From Treponema sp. (GTDB lineage Bacteria > Spirochaetota > Spirochaetia > Treponematales > Treponemataceae): a DNA stretch of 64,000 nucleotides. Location: contig JAEEYO010000052.1 in NCBI GenBank assembly GCA_016288205.1, forward strand, positions 39,011 through 103,010, written 5' to 3'. This document shows, one piece after another, positions 1 through 8,359 of this stretch. Every line of letters begins with the position of its first letter. Position 1 is the stretch's first letter. The notes below the pieces were generated by a model, which searched no databases, was not told where the DNA came from, and was given only the letters and a program-made list of their open reading frames with translations. Position numbers and translations under genes: made by a program.

Positions 1-1101
1 CGCGCTTGTAGAGCTCACGAGGAAACTGCCGAGGTACACAGCCTTCTCCGGATGATTGGCAAAGAGCTGCACTTTATAAAGCCCGGCTTCCGGGAAACTC
101 AGGTAGAGCTTGGCATCCGGGGAAATCCCCTGCACGAAATGAAATGCGTTCTCCGCGTCCCGGGACGATTCCACCGACCTCACGGAGCAGGAGAATCCTA
201 TGTCCTTGTTCAGCTGGGTAAAATCATAGCTCAAACTTCCCTCGCAGCTTACGATCCTTCCCAGAGTCTCCTCCCATCTCTCCACTTCGTCAAAGAAAGC
301 GGGTCTCAGATCGGGCAGACACAGGAACTCACCCCTGCTCACGGGCTCCTCAAGCAGCTGGTCCGAAGCGGATTCCGGAAAATGCGTGTAGATGAAAGAC
401 TCCGGGCATGCGAAGAGCCAGTCGGTGCCGTACTCCTTGACGGTGCTGCCTCCTACCATGTGTCCTCCGTTCCATGTCACGTCAACCAGATAATCCTTCT
501 CGCCTATAGTGACGATGTTCCACGTGTGGTTGCTTGAGAGAGTGACGGAGCTTTCCTTATCCAGAGATGTGCTTGCCCCCCTCGCGTAACCACGGACACT
601 GCGGCACTTGATTCCGGTCGCATCACAGAGCTTCAAAAACACGGCGGAAAAACCGTCGCTCACGGCACGTCCCTTCGAAAGCACGTCGCTGTACTTTTGC
701 CTCGGGATTTTTCGCGAAAGATATGCGTCCACGTCATAGTCCAGTGTCATGGCAACTATGTCGTTTATCATCTTCACCTTCTGGAAATCATTTCCCGCGT
801 TCTCATTGATGACCTTCGCCACCTCCGAAATGTATGCGTCGGCATTTTTCAGTCTCAGCTTATCCGTCTCTCCCCCACGCAGCTCAAGCATAAGAGGATC
901 GGGATCTGATGTACGCCAGGACTGCACGTCAGCGTATGCCGACCTGTCCACCGGGAAGATCGGGCGGGGAGCCGCCTGTTCGGAAGCGGGCTCAATCATC
1001 TCTCCGTCAGCCGAAATGCATCCGGCCGGGGTAAAGAACAAAAGCATACCCAGGGTCAGAGACAAAGAGCGAATCATTTTCACCGGGAAAGTTTTCTTCA
1101 T
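1..1101 (-). CDS. Transglutaminase-like lipoprotein, partial, catalytic Cys replaced
   Basis: The gene runs off the left edge of the window; 367 codons are visible. A hydrophobic signal (about residues 8-26) ends in TPAGC, a relaxed spirochaetal lipobox, so the product is probably a lipoprotein. Residues 100-210 resemble the transglutaminase/kyphoscoliosis-peptidase fold: the segment G-R-A-V-S-D-G-F-S sits where the family has its nucleophile Cys, followed by His192 (NHTWN) and Asp207 (VDVTW). The nucleophile position is Ser148 (codon AGC at 658-660), one base from Cys. The protein may be a binding protein or inactive enzyme rather than a protease or cross-linker. The start follows an AAAGG site. 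The fold assignment is by motif only. Confidence 0.72.
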   Translation of the reverse strand, partial: MKKTFPVKMIRSLSLTLGMLLFFTPAGCISADGEMIEPASEQAAPRPIFPVDRSAYADVQSWRTSDPDPLMLELRGGETDKLRLKNADAYISEVAKVINENAGNDFQKVKMINDIVAMTLDYDVDAYLSRKIPRQKYSDVLSKGRAVSDGFSAVFLKLCDATGIKCRSVRGYARGASTSLDKESSVTLSSNHTWNIVTIGEKDYLVDVTWNGGHMVGGSTVKEYGTDWLFACPESFIYTHFPESASDQLLEEPVSRGEFLCLPDLRPAFFDEVERWEETLGRIVSCEGSLSYDFTQLNKDIGFSCSVRSVESSRDAENAFHFVQGISPDAKLYLSFPEAGLYKVQLFANHPEKAVYLGSFLVSSTSA

Positions 1102-1230
1102 ATTATATTACCTTTATGTTTCCAATTTGTGACGGGAACCCGGAAAAAAATTTTCCATGAGGCTCCGACTCAAGTATATCATTTTTAAAATATAAAATCA
1201 AAGATTTTTGGCGTTATTTTATAACTTGAC

Positions 1231-1259
1231 TTGAGATTTATTAAAAATTGATGTAGTAT
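1231..1259 (+). promoter_or_regulatory. Promoter of the formate/nitrite channel gene
   Basis: TTGAGA (1231-1236) and TAGTAT (1254-1259) are separated by 17 bp. They lie upstream of an AAGGGG ribosome site at 1280-1285 and the ATG at 1296. Confidence 0.55.
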
Positions 1260-1295
1260 GGAAGTGGTGAAAAAAATTTAAGGGGTTTAGTCAAA

Positions 1296-2105
1296 ATGAA
1301 TTCTCCAACAGAAATGGCCCGTCTTTATGTTGATGTCGGCTCACAAAAAGCAAAACTACCCGTTGTGAAAATGTTCGTTCTGGCCATCTTTGCCGGAATG
1401 TTTATCGCACTCGGAGGCTTCGGAAGCACTGTGGCCTCTTTCCTGGTTCCGGTTCCAGCTCTGGGACGCATTCTCGGAGCATTGATTTTCCCCATCGGAC
1501 TTATGATGGTCCTGGTCGGAGGAGCGGAACTGTTTACCGGCAACAGCCTCATAATCATGCCCGTACTGCAAAAGCGCGTGTCTGCCTGGCGGATGCTGGT
1601 GAACTGGATCGTTGTTTTCCTCGGGAATTTCGTGGGCGGAGTCCTGATAGCATGGCTCGTCACCACAAGCTGCACGGGAGGAAACAGCCCAATCTACGGA
1701 GGAGCCCTCGCGCAGAACCTGATTGACACCGCGACATCCAAGGTGAACCTCAGCTTCGTGGATGCTTTCGTCCGTGGAATCCTCTGTAACTTCATGGTCT
1801 GTATGGCTGTGTGGGTAGCACTCGCGGCATCCGACCTCGGTGGAAAAATCGCGGCCCTCTATCTGCCCATCGTGCTTTTCGTCCTCTGCGGATTCGAGCA
1901 CTGCGTCGCAAACATGTACTTCATCCCGGCGGGTCTTTTCACCAGCATGAAATCTGGTCTGCCGGTCCTCGGAACTGAGGGACTCTCATGGATTACCTTC
2001 TTCACAAAGAATCTTCTGCCCGTCACCCTGGGCAACGTCGTGGGAGGCGCCGTAATCACCGGTCTCGGATACTGGTTCGTCTATCTTAAGGGCAACGCCG
2101 AATAA
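1296..2105 (+). CDS. Formate/nitrite transporter (FNT) family channel
   Basis: This 269-residue inner-membrane protein has the six hydrophobic segments and the usual length of FocA/NirC channels, which move formate, nitrite or hydrosulfide across the membrane as pentamers. Typical features are GGFGSTVASF in the first helix region, GGAELFTGN after helix 2, and NFVGGVL and LGNVVGGA in later helices. It is a single-gene unit with its own promoter and a strong terminator. No pyruvate-formate lyase or nitrite reductase is adjacent, so the substrate cannot be read from context. Formate is plausible in a fermentative gut spirochaete, but that is inference. Confidence 0.9.
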   Translation: MNSPTEMARLYVDVGSQKAKLPVVKMFVLAIFAGMFIALGGFGSTVASFLVPVPALGRILGALIFPIGLMMVLVGGAELFTGNSLIIMPVLQKRVSAWRMLVNWIVVFLGNFVGGVLIAWLVTTSCTGGNSPIYGGALAQNLIDTATSKVNLSFVDAFVRGILCNFMVCMAVWVALAASDLGGKIAALYLPIVLFVLCGFEHCVANMYFIPAGLFTSMKSGLPVLGTEGLSWITFFTKNLLPVTLGNVVGGAVITGLGYWFVYLKGNAE

Positions 2106-2115
2106 AAATCAAGAA

Positions 2116-2158
2116 CCCCTCCACAAGGCATACAGCTCTCATGGAGGGGCTTATTTTG
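2116..2158 (+). terminator. Intrinsic terminator after the FNT gene
   Basis: An 8-bp stem, CCCCTCCA (2116-2123) with TGGAGGGG (2142-2149), is followed by CTTATTTTG. It lies between convergent genes. Confidence 0.75.
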
Positions 2159-2176
2159 TCACACTAAGGAATCAGC

Positions 2177-2452
2177 TCATTTCTTGAAGTAGCTGTCAAA
2201 CTCATCGGACGGCTTTGCGGTATAGGGCTCGCCGGCTGATTTCTGCTCGAAACTTCCGCCGTTTCCCTCGGGGATGATTGCCGCACATATAACATACCCG
2301 ATGATTCCCCCGAAGAATGCCGTAAACACCGTGATAAGCGCCCAGACTACCCTGATGATCGTAACGTCGATGCCGAAATAATCTGAAAGTCCGCCGCAAA
2401 CACCGCAGAACACCTTGTTTTGTGTTGACCTATAAAGTTTTTTGTTGCTCAT
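2177..2452 (-). CDS. PspC-domain membrane protein
   Basis: This small protein (91 residues) carries a PspC domain: a KLYRS start, the Cys/Gly motif VFCGVCGGLSDYFGID, then a long hydrophobic stretch ending AAIIPEG. PspC domains sit in the inner membrane and take part in phage-shock or envelope-stress responses. I chose the ATG at 2452 because an AGGAGG site lies just upstream; a longer frame adds 13 unlikely residues. It is the last gene of the PadR, DUF1700/DUF4097, PspC run. That arrangement is common in other bacteria and suggests a PadR-controlled envelope-sensing unit. Confidence 0.85.
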   Translation of the reverse strand: MSNKKLYRSTQNKVFCGVCGGLSDYFGIDVTIIRVVWALITVFTAFFGGIIGYVICAAIIPEGNGGSFEQKSAGEPYTAKPSDEFDSYFKK

Positions 2453-2494
2453 AATAGCTCCTCCTATGTATTTTCCGTTTGATTCAGGCAATGC

Positions 2495-3394
2495 CTAAAC
2501 CGTTTCTCTCATGTCTATCTTGACCAGACCCATTCCGCAGCTCGCCTCAATGTGATTGGGCTTTTTCTCGCTGCAAGAAAGCTTTCCGATTCCGTTCTTC
2601 TGGATTTTGTTGAACTGAACCGAACCGAGTCCCACCGACGCCGCGAACGAGTAGTCGCTCTCCTTTCCGGTAAGATTCATCTGGAGCTTGCCCATTCCGC
2701 AATCAGCGGCGACTCTTCCCGAAATGGTTCCCGTATACTCAAGGTTTCCCATTCCGCAGGCGACCTTTCCGCTTCCACCGAACACAGTGTCCAGGACAAG
2801 ATTTCCGGCTCCTACGTTCAGGTTGATTTTCTCGGCCCTAAGACGCAACTTGCTGCTCGTGAGCGTACCTGCTCCAAGATTCACCTTGAAAAGATCCAGC
2901 TTTGCACCCTCGGGAACCTTGATCAGAATGCGCGGGGGAACCTTCTCCGAGTTGTTCTTGCGCATCCAGAACGTGAAGTTCCTGTAAGTCGCGTTGTTCC
3001 TGATAGAGAGGGTTCCGAGCCCTGAAAGTCCCACGGTGATGTCCCCTGCCTCCATGTTCTTGTACTCGACCGAGTAGGAATCTCCCGTGGTAATGACCGC
3101 CTCTGCCGCACCGATGGAGATGTCAAGCGAGCGCACCTCGGAATCCTTGAATGAACCGTATGAACCGTGTCCGTCCTGATTCTCGCGGGGCCTGTAGATT
3201 TCCGGCACGCTGACAAAACGCTCCAGAATGGTCTTCGCCAGCTCCTGCGGTGTTCCAAGGCTCGCCATCACCTCGTCATCATTATCAGCATCCTCGAAAT
3301 ATCCCTTGAAATATTCCAGCGCCTCAACCTGCTCCGCATCAGGCAGGGACCTAAGCTCGCTCTTGAGCTCCGACAAATATTTCTCTCTCGTCAT
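2495..3394 (-). CDS. DUF1700/DUF4097 fusion protein
   Basis: The first 60 or so residues match the HAAS/DUF1700 helical domain (YLSELKSELRSLPD, EALEYFKGYFEDA), which usually accompanies PadR regulators. From about residue 90 to the end there is a Gly- and Ser-rich, repetitive beta-structured region (IGAAEAVITTGDS, GMGNLEYTGTISG, CGMGKLQMNLTG, CGMGLVKIDM) typical of DUF4097 putative adhesin-like folds. It has no clear signal peptide or membrane helix. Its start codon overlaps the padR-like stop by 4 bp, indicating translational coupling. The function of the family is unknown. Confidence 0.8.
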   Translation of the reverse strand: MTREKYLSELKSELRSLPDAEQVEALEYFKGYFEDADNDDEVMASLGTPQELAKTILERFVSVPEIYRPRENQDGHGSYGSFKDSEVRSLDISIGAAEAVITTGDSYSVEYKNMEAGDITVGLSGLGTLSIRNNATYRNFTFWMRKNNSEKVPPRILIKVPEGAKLDLFKVNLGAGTLTSSKLRLRAEKINLNVGAGNLVLDTVFGGSGKVACGMGNLEYTGTISGRVAADCGMGKLQMNLTGKESDYSFAASVGLGSVQFNKIQKNGIGKLSCSEKKPNHIEASCGMGLVKIDMRETV

Positions 3395-3708
3395 CTTCCA
3401 GCTCCTAAAATCCCGTTGACTTTCGCAACGTAAGTATTCCAGTCCACCTTATAGGACTCCAGCTCGGACTTTCCCTGTCCTGAAATCTTATAATAGCGTC
3501 TGTTCCGCCCGTTAAACTCCTGATCATAAGTCTCCAAAAGACCGCCCACCTGCAATCGTCTCAGCACAGGATAAAGGGAACTTTCAGAAACATCCAGCAC
3601 GGTCCGGACATCCTGCGTAATCTTGTACCCGTAAGTCCCTTCCGCTTCCGCCGAAACAACCGCGAGCACCACGGCATCCAGCAGGGAAGTCCCAGTATTA
3701 AACTTCAT
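3391..3708 (-). CDS. PadR-family transcriptional regulator
   Basis: This is a 105-residue winged-helix protein of the short PadR class. The DNA-binding core contains LDAVVLAVVSAEAEGTYGYKI, a helix around SESSLYPVLRRLQVGGLLETY, and the wing NGRNRRYYKISGQGKSEL. I chose the ATG at 3708 because GAGGAGG lies upstream; a longer frame would place that ribosome site inside the coding region. It heads the operon with the DUF1700/DUF4097 and PspC genes. Its promoter overlaps an inverted repeat, consistent with autorepression. Confidence 0.88.
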   Translation of the reverse strand: MKFNTGTSLLDAVVLAVVSAEAEGTYGYKITQDVRTVLDVSESSLYPVLRRLQVGGLLETYDQEFNGRNRRYYKISGQGKSELESYKVDWNTYVAKVNGILGAGR

Positions 3709-3757
3709 CGGCCGCCTCCTCAAAGAAAATACCTAGAAACGGTGTAATATCGTTCTC

Positions 3758-3794
3758 TTGATAATAATATATTGCGAATAATATTATTTGTCAA
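3758..3794 (-). promoter_or_regulatory. padR operon promoter overlapped by an inverted repeat
   Basis: On the minus strand TTGACA (3794-3789) and TATATT (3771-3766) are 17 bp apart. The whole promoter lies inside an imperfect inverted repeat whose arms are TTGATAATAATAT (from 3758) and ATATTATTTGTCAA (to 3794). The repeat is a likely operator, probably for the PadR protein itself; the binding partner is inferred. Confidence 0.6.
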
Positions 3795-3831
3795 GTAAAT
3801 TCATAAAAAAATTTTATTTTTAAAATAGTGC

Positions 3832-3860
3832 TTGACACTAAAAATAAAATAGCGTACAAT
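3832..3860 (+). promoter_or_regulatory. Promoter of the glutathione peroxidase gene
   Basis: TTGACA (3832-3837) and TACAAT (3855-3860) are exactly 17 bp apart. They lie 30 bp upstream of the start, which has a GGAGG ribosome site. The promoter diverges from the padR promoter 38 bp away. Confidence 0.75.
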
Positions 3861-3890
3861 ATAATTGTAAGAAATCAAAAGGAGGCGACT

Positions 3891-4367
3891 ATGGCACAGA
3901 TTTATGACTACACGGTAAAAGACGGAAAAGGAAATGACGTGAAACTCAGCCAGTTCAACGGCAAGGTCATGCTCATAGTAAACACTGCGACAGGATGCGG
4001 CTTCACCCCGCAATACAAGGGACTCGAAGGACTCTACCAAAAGTATCACGAGAAAGGCCTTGAAATCCTGGACTTCCCCTGCAACCAGTTCGGAAACCAG
4101 GCACCCGGAAGCAATGAGGAAATCACACAGTTCTGCACCCTGCACTACAACACCACGTTCCCCCAGCTCGCGAAAATTGAGGTGAACGGAAGCAACGCCG
4201 ACCCGCTCTACAAATACCTGAAGGAGCAGAAAAAGGGAGTGATCGGAAGCAGCATCAAATGGAACTTCACGAAATTCCTCGTGGACCGCAACGGTACGGT
4301 AATCGCAAGGTTCGCCCCCACGGACACGCCCGAAAAAATCGACTCCCACATAGCCGCACTGCTCTAG
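3891..4367 (+). CDS. Glutathione peroxidase-family thiol peroxidase
   Basis: This 158-residue protein is a non-selenium glutathione-peroxidase homologue. The peroxidatic Cys36 sits in NTATGCGFTPQY, a second Cys in FPCNQFGNQ is the usual resolving residue, and the active-site Trp/Asn appear in WNFTKFLVD. Members of this length reduce hydrogen peroxide and organic peroxides, normally with thioredoxin rather than glutathione. The start follows AAAGGAGG. The next gene downstream encodes an OhrR-like organic-peroxide sensor, so the pair probably forms a peroxide-defence unit. Co-regulation is inferred. Confidence 0.92.
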   Translation: MAQIYDYTVKDGKGNDVKLSQFNGKVMLIVNTATGCGFTPQYKGLEGLYQKYHEKGLEILDFPCNQFGNQAPGSNEEITQFCTLHYNTTFPQLAKIEVNGSNADPLYKYLKEQKKGVIGSSIKWNFTKFLVDRNGTVIARFAPTDTPEKIDSHIAALL

Positions 4368-4382
4368 AATCAAGCGCGTTTT

Positions 4383-4540
4383 TGTGCTAGAATAGGCTGT
4401 ACGGACGGACTCTCACCCCCGAAAGCTGGCTGCCGCCAGAAAAACACGGTCAACCGGCTTTCCGGGGTTACATTCCAGCCTGAAGTCTGGAACGCTCCGC
4501 GCCCCTGCAATCCGGCGTAAGTCCGAAACCAAAATTTATC
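4383..4540. other. GC-rich intergenic region with several hairpins
   Basis: This gap between the peroxidase and the MarR-type regulator is richer in G+C than the other gaps. It can form a stem from CCGAAAGC (about 4420) with GCTTTCCGG (about 4460), and a second hairpin TTCCAG/CTGGAA around 4473-4493. No known riboswitch motif was recognised. It could be a 5' leader for the regulator or a degenerate palindromic repeat. Confidence 0.3.
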
Positions 4541-4555
4541 CTCAGGAAAATAAAC

Positions 4556-5017
4556 ATGGAAAACCAAGACTACAGCTGCCTGAGACTGGACAACCAGCTC
4601 TGCTTTCCGCTATATGCATGCTCAAAAGAAATTATCAAGCGGTACAAGCCCTTCTTGGATGAGCTGGACCTGACATACACGCAGTACATCACGATGATGG
4701 TTCTCTGGGAAAGAAAGGAGATGAACGTAAAGGAACTCGGCGAGCACCTGTATCTGGACAGCGGAACCCTCACTCCCCTCCTGAAAAAACTTGAGGCAAA
4801 AGGCTACATCACGCGGCAAAGGATGAAGACCGACGAAAGGAACGTCCTTATCCAGATTACCCAGGCCGGCGAATACCTCAAGGAAGACGCGGTCCACATC
4901 CCGGGAGAAATGTCACAGTGCGTGGATCTTGAGCCGCAGGAAGCAAAGGTGCTCTACATCCTCCTCCGAAAGATACTCAAGCAGCTCAAGGAAGAGGAAG
5001 CCATGGAGAGGAATTAG
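4556..5017 (+). CDS. ohrR: MarR-family peroxide sensor, OhrR-like
   Basis: This 153-residue winged-helix repressor matches the one-Cys OhrR group. The segment LDNQLCFPLYACSKEI places Cys16 at the redox-sensing position, and it is followed by the MarR core (VKELGEHLYLDSGTLTPLLKKLEAKGYITRQR, then DERNVLIQIT). OhrR proteins repress organic-peroxide resistance genes until the Cys is oxidised. The neighbouring peroxidase at 3891-4367 is the obvious candidate target, though no operator was identified. An alternative is another redox-sensitive MarR with a different ligand. Confidence 0.85.
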   Translation: MENQDYSCLRLDNQLCFPLYACSKEIIKRYKPFLDELDLTYTQYITMMVLWERKEMNVKELGEHLYLDSGTLTPLLKKLEAKGYITRQRMKTDERNVLIQITQAGEYLKEDAVHIPGEMSQCVDLEPQEAKVLYILLRKILKQLKEEEAMERN

Positions 5018-5019
5018 GG

Positions 5020-5676
5020 CTATTCCTTTTTCTCATATCCGGCGGATTTTTCCAACGCGTCCACTTCTTTTCTGAATTCGGCGTAAGTGTCAAGCCTGTA
5101 GCGTTTCGCCTCCTCAAGCTCATCCTCAGCCTCGTCGAAAAGGTTCTTTCTTGCGTAGCATACGGCCAGATTCGCATGGATCTGCGCGATGGAGGGATTC
5201 AGCTCAAGGCATTTCTTGAACAAAGGTATGGCCTCGTCAATGCGTCCCTGGGAAAGATAGAGAGAGCCCAGACTCCCGTGCGTGTTCGGATTCTTCGGTG
5301 AAATCTCCACAGCCTTTTTGTACATCTCCTCCGCCGTGGCCTCATCTTTTTTGAGACGGTAAATCAAGCCCAGGTTGATGTAGTTGTCCGCGTCCTCCCT
5401 GATTGCGAGCGCCTTGTTCCGCCATTCGATCGCACCGTCATAATCACGCTGCTGCGACCGGCAGTTGGAAATCAAAATGTAGATGTCCTCCTTGGGATAA
5501 GAGCACTCCACGTCCAGGGCCATTTTATAGGCGTTTTCGGCCAAATCAAACTTTCCCCGCTGAAAATACGAGGCTCCCTGCTGGATGGCCATGTCTCCCT
5601 GCTTCACACAGGACGTAAAAATCAGCGCAGATGCCAGAATCAAAGCGGCGAAACCAAAAAATCCGAATCTTCTCAT
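5020..5676 (-). CDS. TPR-repeat lipoprotein
   Basis: This 218-residue protein has a signal peptide ending in the lipobox FTSC (Cys near residue 23), so it is probably lipid-anchored in the periplasm or outer membrane. At least four tetratricopeptide repeats follow; the clearest are ADNYINLGLIYRLKKDEATAEEMYKKA, PNTHGSLGSLYLSQGRIDEAIPLFKKC and AQIHANLAVCYARKNLFDEAEDEL. TPR domains mediate protein-protein contacts, but nothing here identifies the partner. The gene converges on the MarR-family gene with a 2-bp gap. Confidence 0.8.
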   Translation of the reverse strand: MRRFGFFGFAALILASALIFTSCVKQGDMAIQQGASYFQRGKFDLAENAYKMALDVECSYPKEDIYILISNCRSQQRDYDGAIEWRNKALAIREDADNYINLGLIYRLKKDEATAEEMYKKAVEISPKNPNTHGSLGSLYLSQGRIDEAIPLFKKCLELNPSIAQIHANLAVCYARKNLFDEAEDELEEAKRYRLDTYAEFRKEVDALEKSAGYEKKE

Positions 5677-5765
5677 GCCTATAATATAAGTAAAATCCGT
5701 GAAAAAGTCCAGTCTCCAGCCTTGCGCGTCCCCATGCCGATTCCCTAAATTTCCTTAAAAATCGT

Positions 5766-5794
5766 TTGCTTTTTATGTATTTTGGGACTATAAT
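5766..5794 (+). promoter_or_regulatory. Promoter implying a leaderless methyltransferase mRNA
   Basis: TTGCTT (5766-5771) and TATAAT (5789-5794) are 17 bp apart. The ATG at 5802 is only 7 bp beyond the -10 box, where transcription would start. No ribosome site precedes it. Confidence 0.6.
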
Positions 5795-5801
5795 TTATTT
5801 T

Positions 5802-6530
5802 ATGGAGATGATTCAAAATATAGTAGAATATTATGACGAACTGTACCCTATTACAGAGAGTCAAAAAAAGTTTTTCAACAAACTCTCAACTGGCTACCAT
5901 GATCCGGTGAAATTCCTCAGGGTTGGATGCGGCGCGGGACTTTTTGAGCATTTGCTGGCAAGGGAAGGCAAGGACGTGACCGGCATTGAGCACAGCCCGG
6001 AGCTTCTTCGTTCGGCGAACCTGAGACGGCGGAACCAGCTTATGTCCATCAGATTTTTCCAGATGTCCATACTCGACATGACACGTTTTCTCGGCAAAGG
6101 ATTCTACAACGTGATCTACTCGCTCGACAGCCGTATTGTCTTCATACACGACAAGACCTTAATGCGAAAGTTCTTTTTTGACTGCCGCCAGCTCATCTCG
6201 GAAAACGGCACCCTGGTTCTCACCCTCCACAACTTCAACCAGCTTTCAAAAGGAGTCAACGAGCTTCCCACGAGAGAAAGCCTCCGGACAAAACTTTTTT
6301 CATATATAAGCATACAGACGGACGGCCAGTGGGTCATGGACCAGGAGGTGGAGACAGGAAACGGAAAGATTCTGCCGGTCCTGCAAAAAGAGGAGATTTA
6401 TCCGCTCACACCAGATGAAATCACCCTGTTCGCGAAGGAAGCAGGATTCAGCCAGGTAAGTCTCTTCTCGGATTTTGAGCTGTCACCTTTCACCGGAAAA
6501 GAACAGAGCGTGCTCGCCGTCATCCAGTAA
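5802..6530 (+). CDS. Class I SAM-dependent methyltransferase
   Basis: This 242-residue protein has the Rossmann SAM-binding motif FLRVGCGAGLFEHLLA (motif I), an acidic residue in VTGIEHSPELL (motif II), and a later NVIYSLDSRIVFIH segment. Its order and size fit small-molecule methyltransferases of the ubiE/bioC type, but the substrate cannot be told. The frame is open further upstream to 5766, but the promoter's -10 box lies at 5789-5794, so the ATG at 5802 is the likely start on a leaderless message. A terminator follows. Confidence 0.75.
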   Translation: MEMIQNIVEYYDELYPITESQKKFFNKLSTGYHDPVKFLRVGCGAGLFEHLLAREGKDVTGIEHSPELLRSANLRRRNQLMSIRFFQMSILDMTRFLGKGFYNVIYSLDSRIVFIHDKTLMRKFFFDCRQLISENGTLVLTLHNFNQLSKGVNELPTRESLRTKLFSYISIQTDGQWVMDQEVETGNGKILPVLQKEEIYPLTPDEITLFAKEAGFSQVSLFSDFELSPFTGKEQSVLAVIQ

Positions 6531-6561
6531 AAGAATCGGTGTCAGAGTTTAAAAATAAATC

Positions 6562-6588
6562 GGGGGTCTGCATGAGGCCCCCTTTTTT
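6562..6588 (+). terminator. Intrinsic terminator after the methyltransferase gene
   Basis: GGGGGTC (6562-6568) pairs with GGCCCCC, ending at 6582, across a short loop. Six Ts follow (6583-6588). Confidence 0.8.
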
Positions 6589-6604
6589 AATCAGCTTACT
6601 GTTT

Positions 6605-8149
6605 TTAGTCCGCCATTGATTTGTACTCGTCAAATTTGGCCTGAACCTCAGGGTCCTGCTTCTTTCCGCAGAGGCTTACTCCGACCGTTACGACAAGATT
6701 GATGATGAACGCGGGCAGAATCTCATACACACCGAAAATGGGATGCACAGTCGCGGGGATTTTGTTCCACACGAGAACCGTAATTCCGGCACAGATGAAA
6801 CCTGCCACGGCACCTGCGTTTGTAGTGCGTCTCCAGAAAAGTGCGAGGAGAATGATAGGTCCGAGAGTTCCTCCGAATCCAGCCCATGCATAGCTCACGA
6901 GAGAGAAGATGGAGCTGTTCTGATCCAGAGAAATGACGAAAGCGATGAGCGCGACCACAAGAACCGTAATGCGGCTCACGTTCAGAACCTGCTTGTCCGT
7001 TGCTTTCTTGTTGATGATTCCCTTGAAGATGTCCTGGCTGAAAGAGGATGAGGCAACCAAAAGCTGGCTGTCCGCCGTACTCATGGCAGCGGCAAGGATG
7101 GCACAGAGGAAGATTCCGGCAATAAACGGGGGGAACATCGCCTTGAGAGTCTCAGAGAAAACAGTCTCAGCCGCAAAAGTATTCAGCACCGGCGGATTAA
7201 GATACTGCTGGAGATAGACTGAACCGAGAGCGCCAACAATAACGGCGACGGAAAGAGCGACAAGAACCCAGACCACGGCTATCCTGCGGCTCACCCTGAT
7301 TTCCCTGTTGGAGCGGATTCCCATAAAGCGGATTATGAAGTGCGGCATTCCGAAATATCCAAGTCCCCAGACAATGGCAGAGATGGCGGACGTAACGCTG
7401 AAGTTTTGGTTCGCGGTAAATGCGGCCTGCATCTTTTCGCTCATCGCATTGAAATCACCACGCATGGCTTTCTCACCGAACTCAGAGACCTTGGCAAGAG
7501 CGGCGGAAGGTCCACCGAGGGTCACGAGCATGATAACTCCGGTCAAAAGCAGGGCGACGAACATAAGCGTACCCTGAATGAAGTCTGTGGTACATACCGC
7601 GAAATAACCGCCCGTAATCGTGTAGGCAAGAATCACTATGAGACCAAGGACAAGGCCCACGTGGTACTCCAGACCGAACACGGAATTGAAGAGCTTAGCG
7701 CACGCCACGAATCCCGACGCGACATAGATTGTAAAGAACAGGATGTTGAAAAGCACGGTGACTGTTCCCAAAATGCGCTTTTTGTCATTGAAACGGTTGT
7801 TCAAAAACTCTGGTATGGTGATGGCATTTCCATAAACGATCGTGCACTTGCGAAGACGCTTTGCAACAATCAGCCAGCTCAGATAAGTACCGATGCCAAG
7901 ACCAAGGGCCGTCCAAAACGCCTCCTTCATTCCGCCAAGGTATGCAAGTCCCGGAAGTCCCATCAAAAGCCAGCCCGACATATCGGATGCCTCAGCGCTC
8001 AAAGCCGTAGTCCACGGTCCCATCTTGCGTCCGCCAAGGAAGAAATCCTCCGAGCTGCGGTTCTTTTTCATAAACTTAACGCCTACGAAAATCATCACTC
8101 CCAAATAGAGCACAAAGGCTATTATCTGCTGTATCATCGCACCAGACAT
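6605..8149 (-). CDS. putP: Sodium/proline symporter
   Basis: This 514-residue, roughly 13-helix transporter belongs to the sodium:solute symporter family and matches PutP. Characteristic segments are SSEDFFLGGRKMGPWTTALSAEASDMSGWLLMGLPG near the N-terminus, FIIRFMGIRSNREIRVSRRIA in mid-protein, and AAAMSTADSQLLVASSSFSQDI containing Na+-site residues. It imports L-proline with Na+. It is a single-gene unit. The ATG is preceded by GAGGGG, and a TTTACA/TAGAAT promoter lies upstream. No proline dehydrogenase is adjacent, so uptake may serve osmoprotection or nitrogen supply. Confidence 0.93.
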   Translation of the reverse strand: MSGAMIQQIIAFVLYLGVMIFVGVKFMKKNRSSEDFFLGGRKMGPWTTALSAEASDMSGWLLMGLPGLAYLGGMKEAFWTALGLGIGTYLSWLIVAKRLRKCTIVYGNAITIPEFLNNRFNDKKRILGTVTVLFNILFFTIYVASGFVACAKLFNSVFGLEYHVGLVLGLIVILAYTITGGYFAVCTTDFIQGTLMFVALLLTGVIMLVTLGGPSAALAKVSEFGEKAMRGDFNAMSEKMQAAFTANQNFSVTSAISAIVWGLGYFGMPHFIIRFMGIRSNREIRVSRRIAVVWVLVALSVAVIVGALGSVYLQQYLNPPVLNTFAAETVFSETLKAMFPPFIAGIFLCAILAAAMSTADSQLLVASSSFSQDIFKGIINKKATDKQVLNVSRITVLVVALIAFVISLDQNSSIFSLVSYAWAGFGGTLGPIILLALFWRRTTNAGAVAGFICAGITVLVWNKIPATVHPIFGVYEILPAFIINLVVTVGVSLCGKKQDPEVQAKFDEYKSMAD

Positions 8150-8205
8150 TTTTAACCCCTCTTCATGTTTTTTTATGCGCCTCTTAAAATCATCGCACGA
8201 GGCAA

Positions 8206-8234
8206 ATTCTACTATAAAACGGAAAAATTGTAAA
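8206..8234 (-). promoter_or_regulatory. putP promoter
   Basis: On the minus strand TTTACA (8234-8229) and TAGAAT (8211-8206) are 17 bp apart, about 57 bp upstream of the putP start. Confidence 0.6.
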
Positions 8235-8260
8235 GGGAAACGTACTTATAAAAAGAAACA

Positions 8261-8302
8261 AAAAAATGCCATGCTGAACGGAGGTCTGGTGTCCAGCATG
8301 GC
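8261..8302 (-). terminator. Intrinsic terminator of the first chemoreceptor gene
   Basis: The stem GCCATGCTG (8268-8276) with CAGCATGGC (8294-8302) is perfect over 9 bp. Read on the minus strand it is followed by a run of Ts, the complement of 8261-8266. Confidence 0.8.
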
Positions 8303-8359
8303 GGGTTAGGTTTTGTTGCATAGTTTTTGCTATGCAGAGGTTTGGTTTAGTCTGCCCCT

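Noticed and set aside
4383..4540. Cobalamin or TPP riboswitch before the OhrR-like gene
   Set aside because: The conserved box sequences of those riboswitches are absent.
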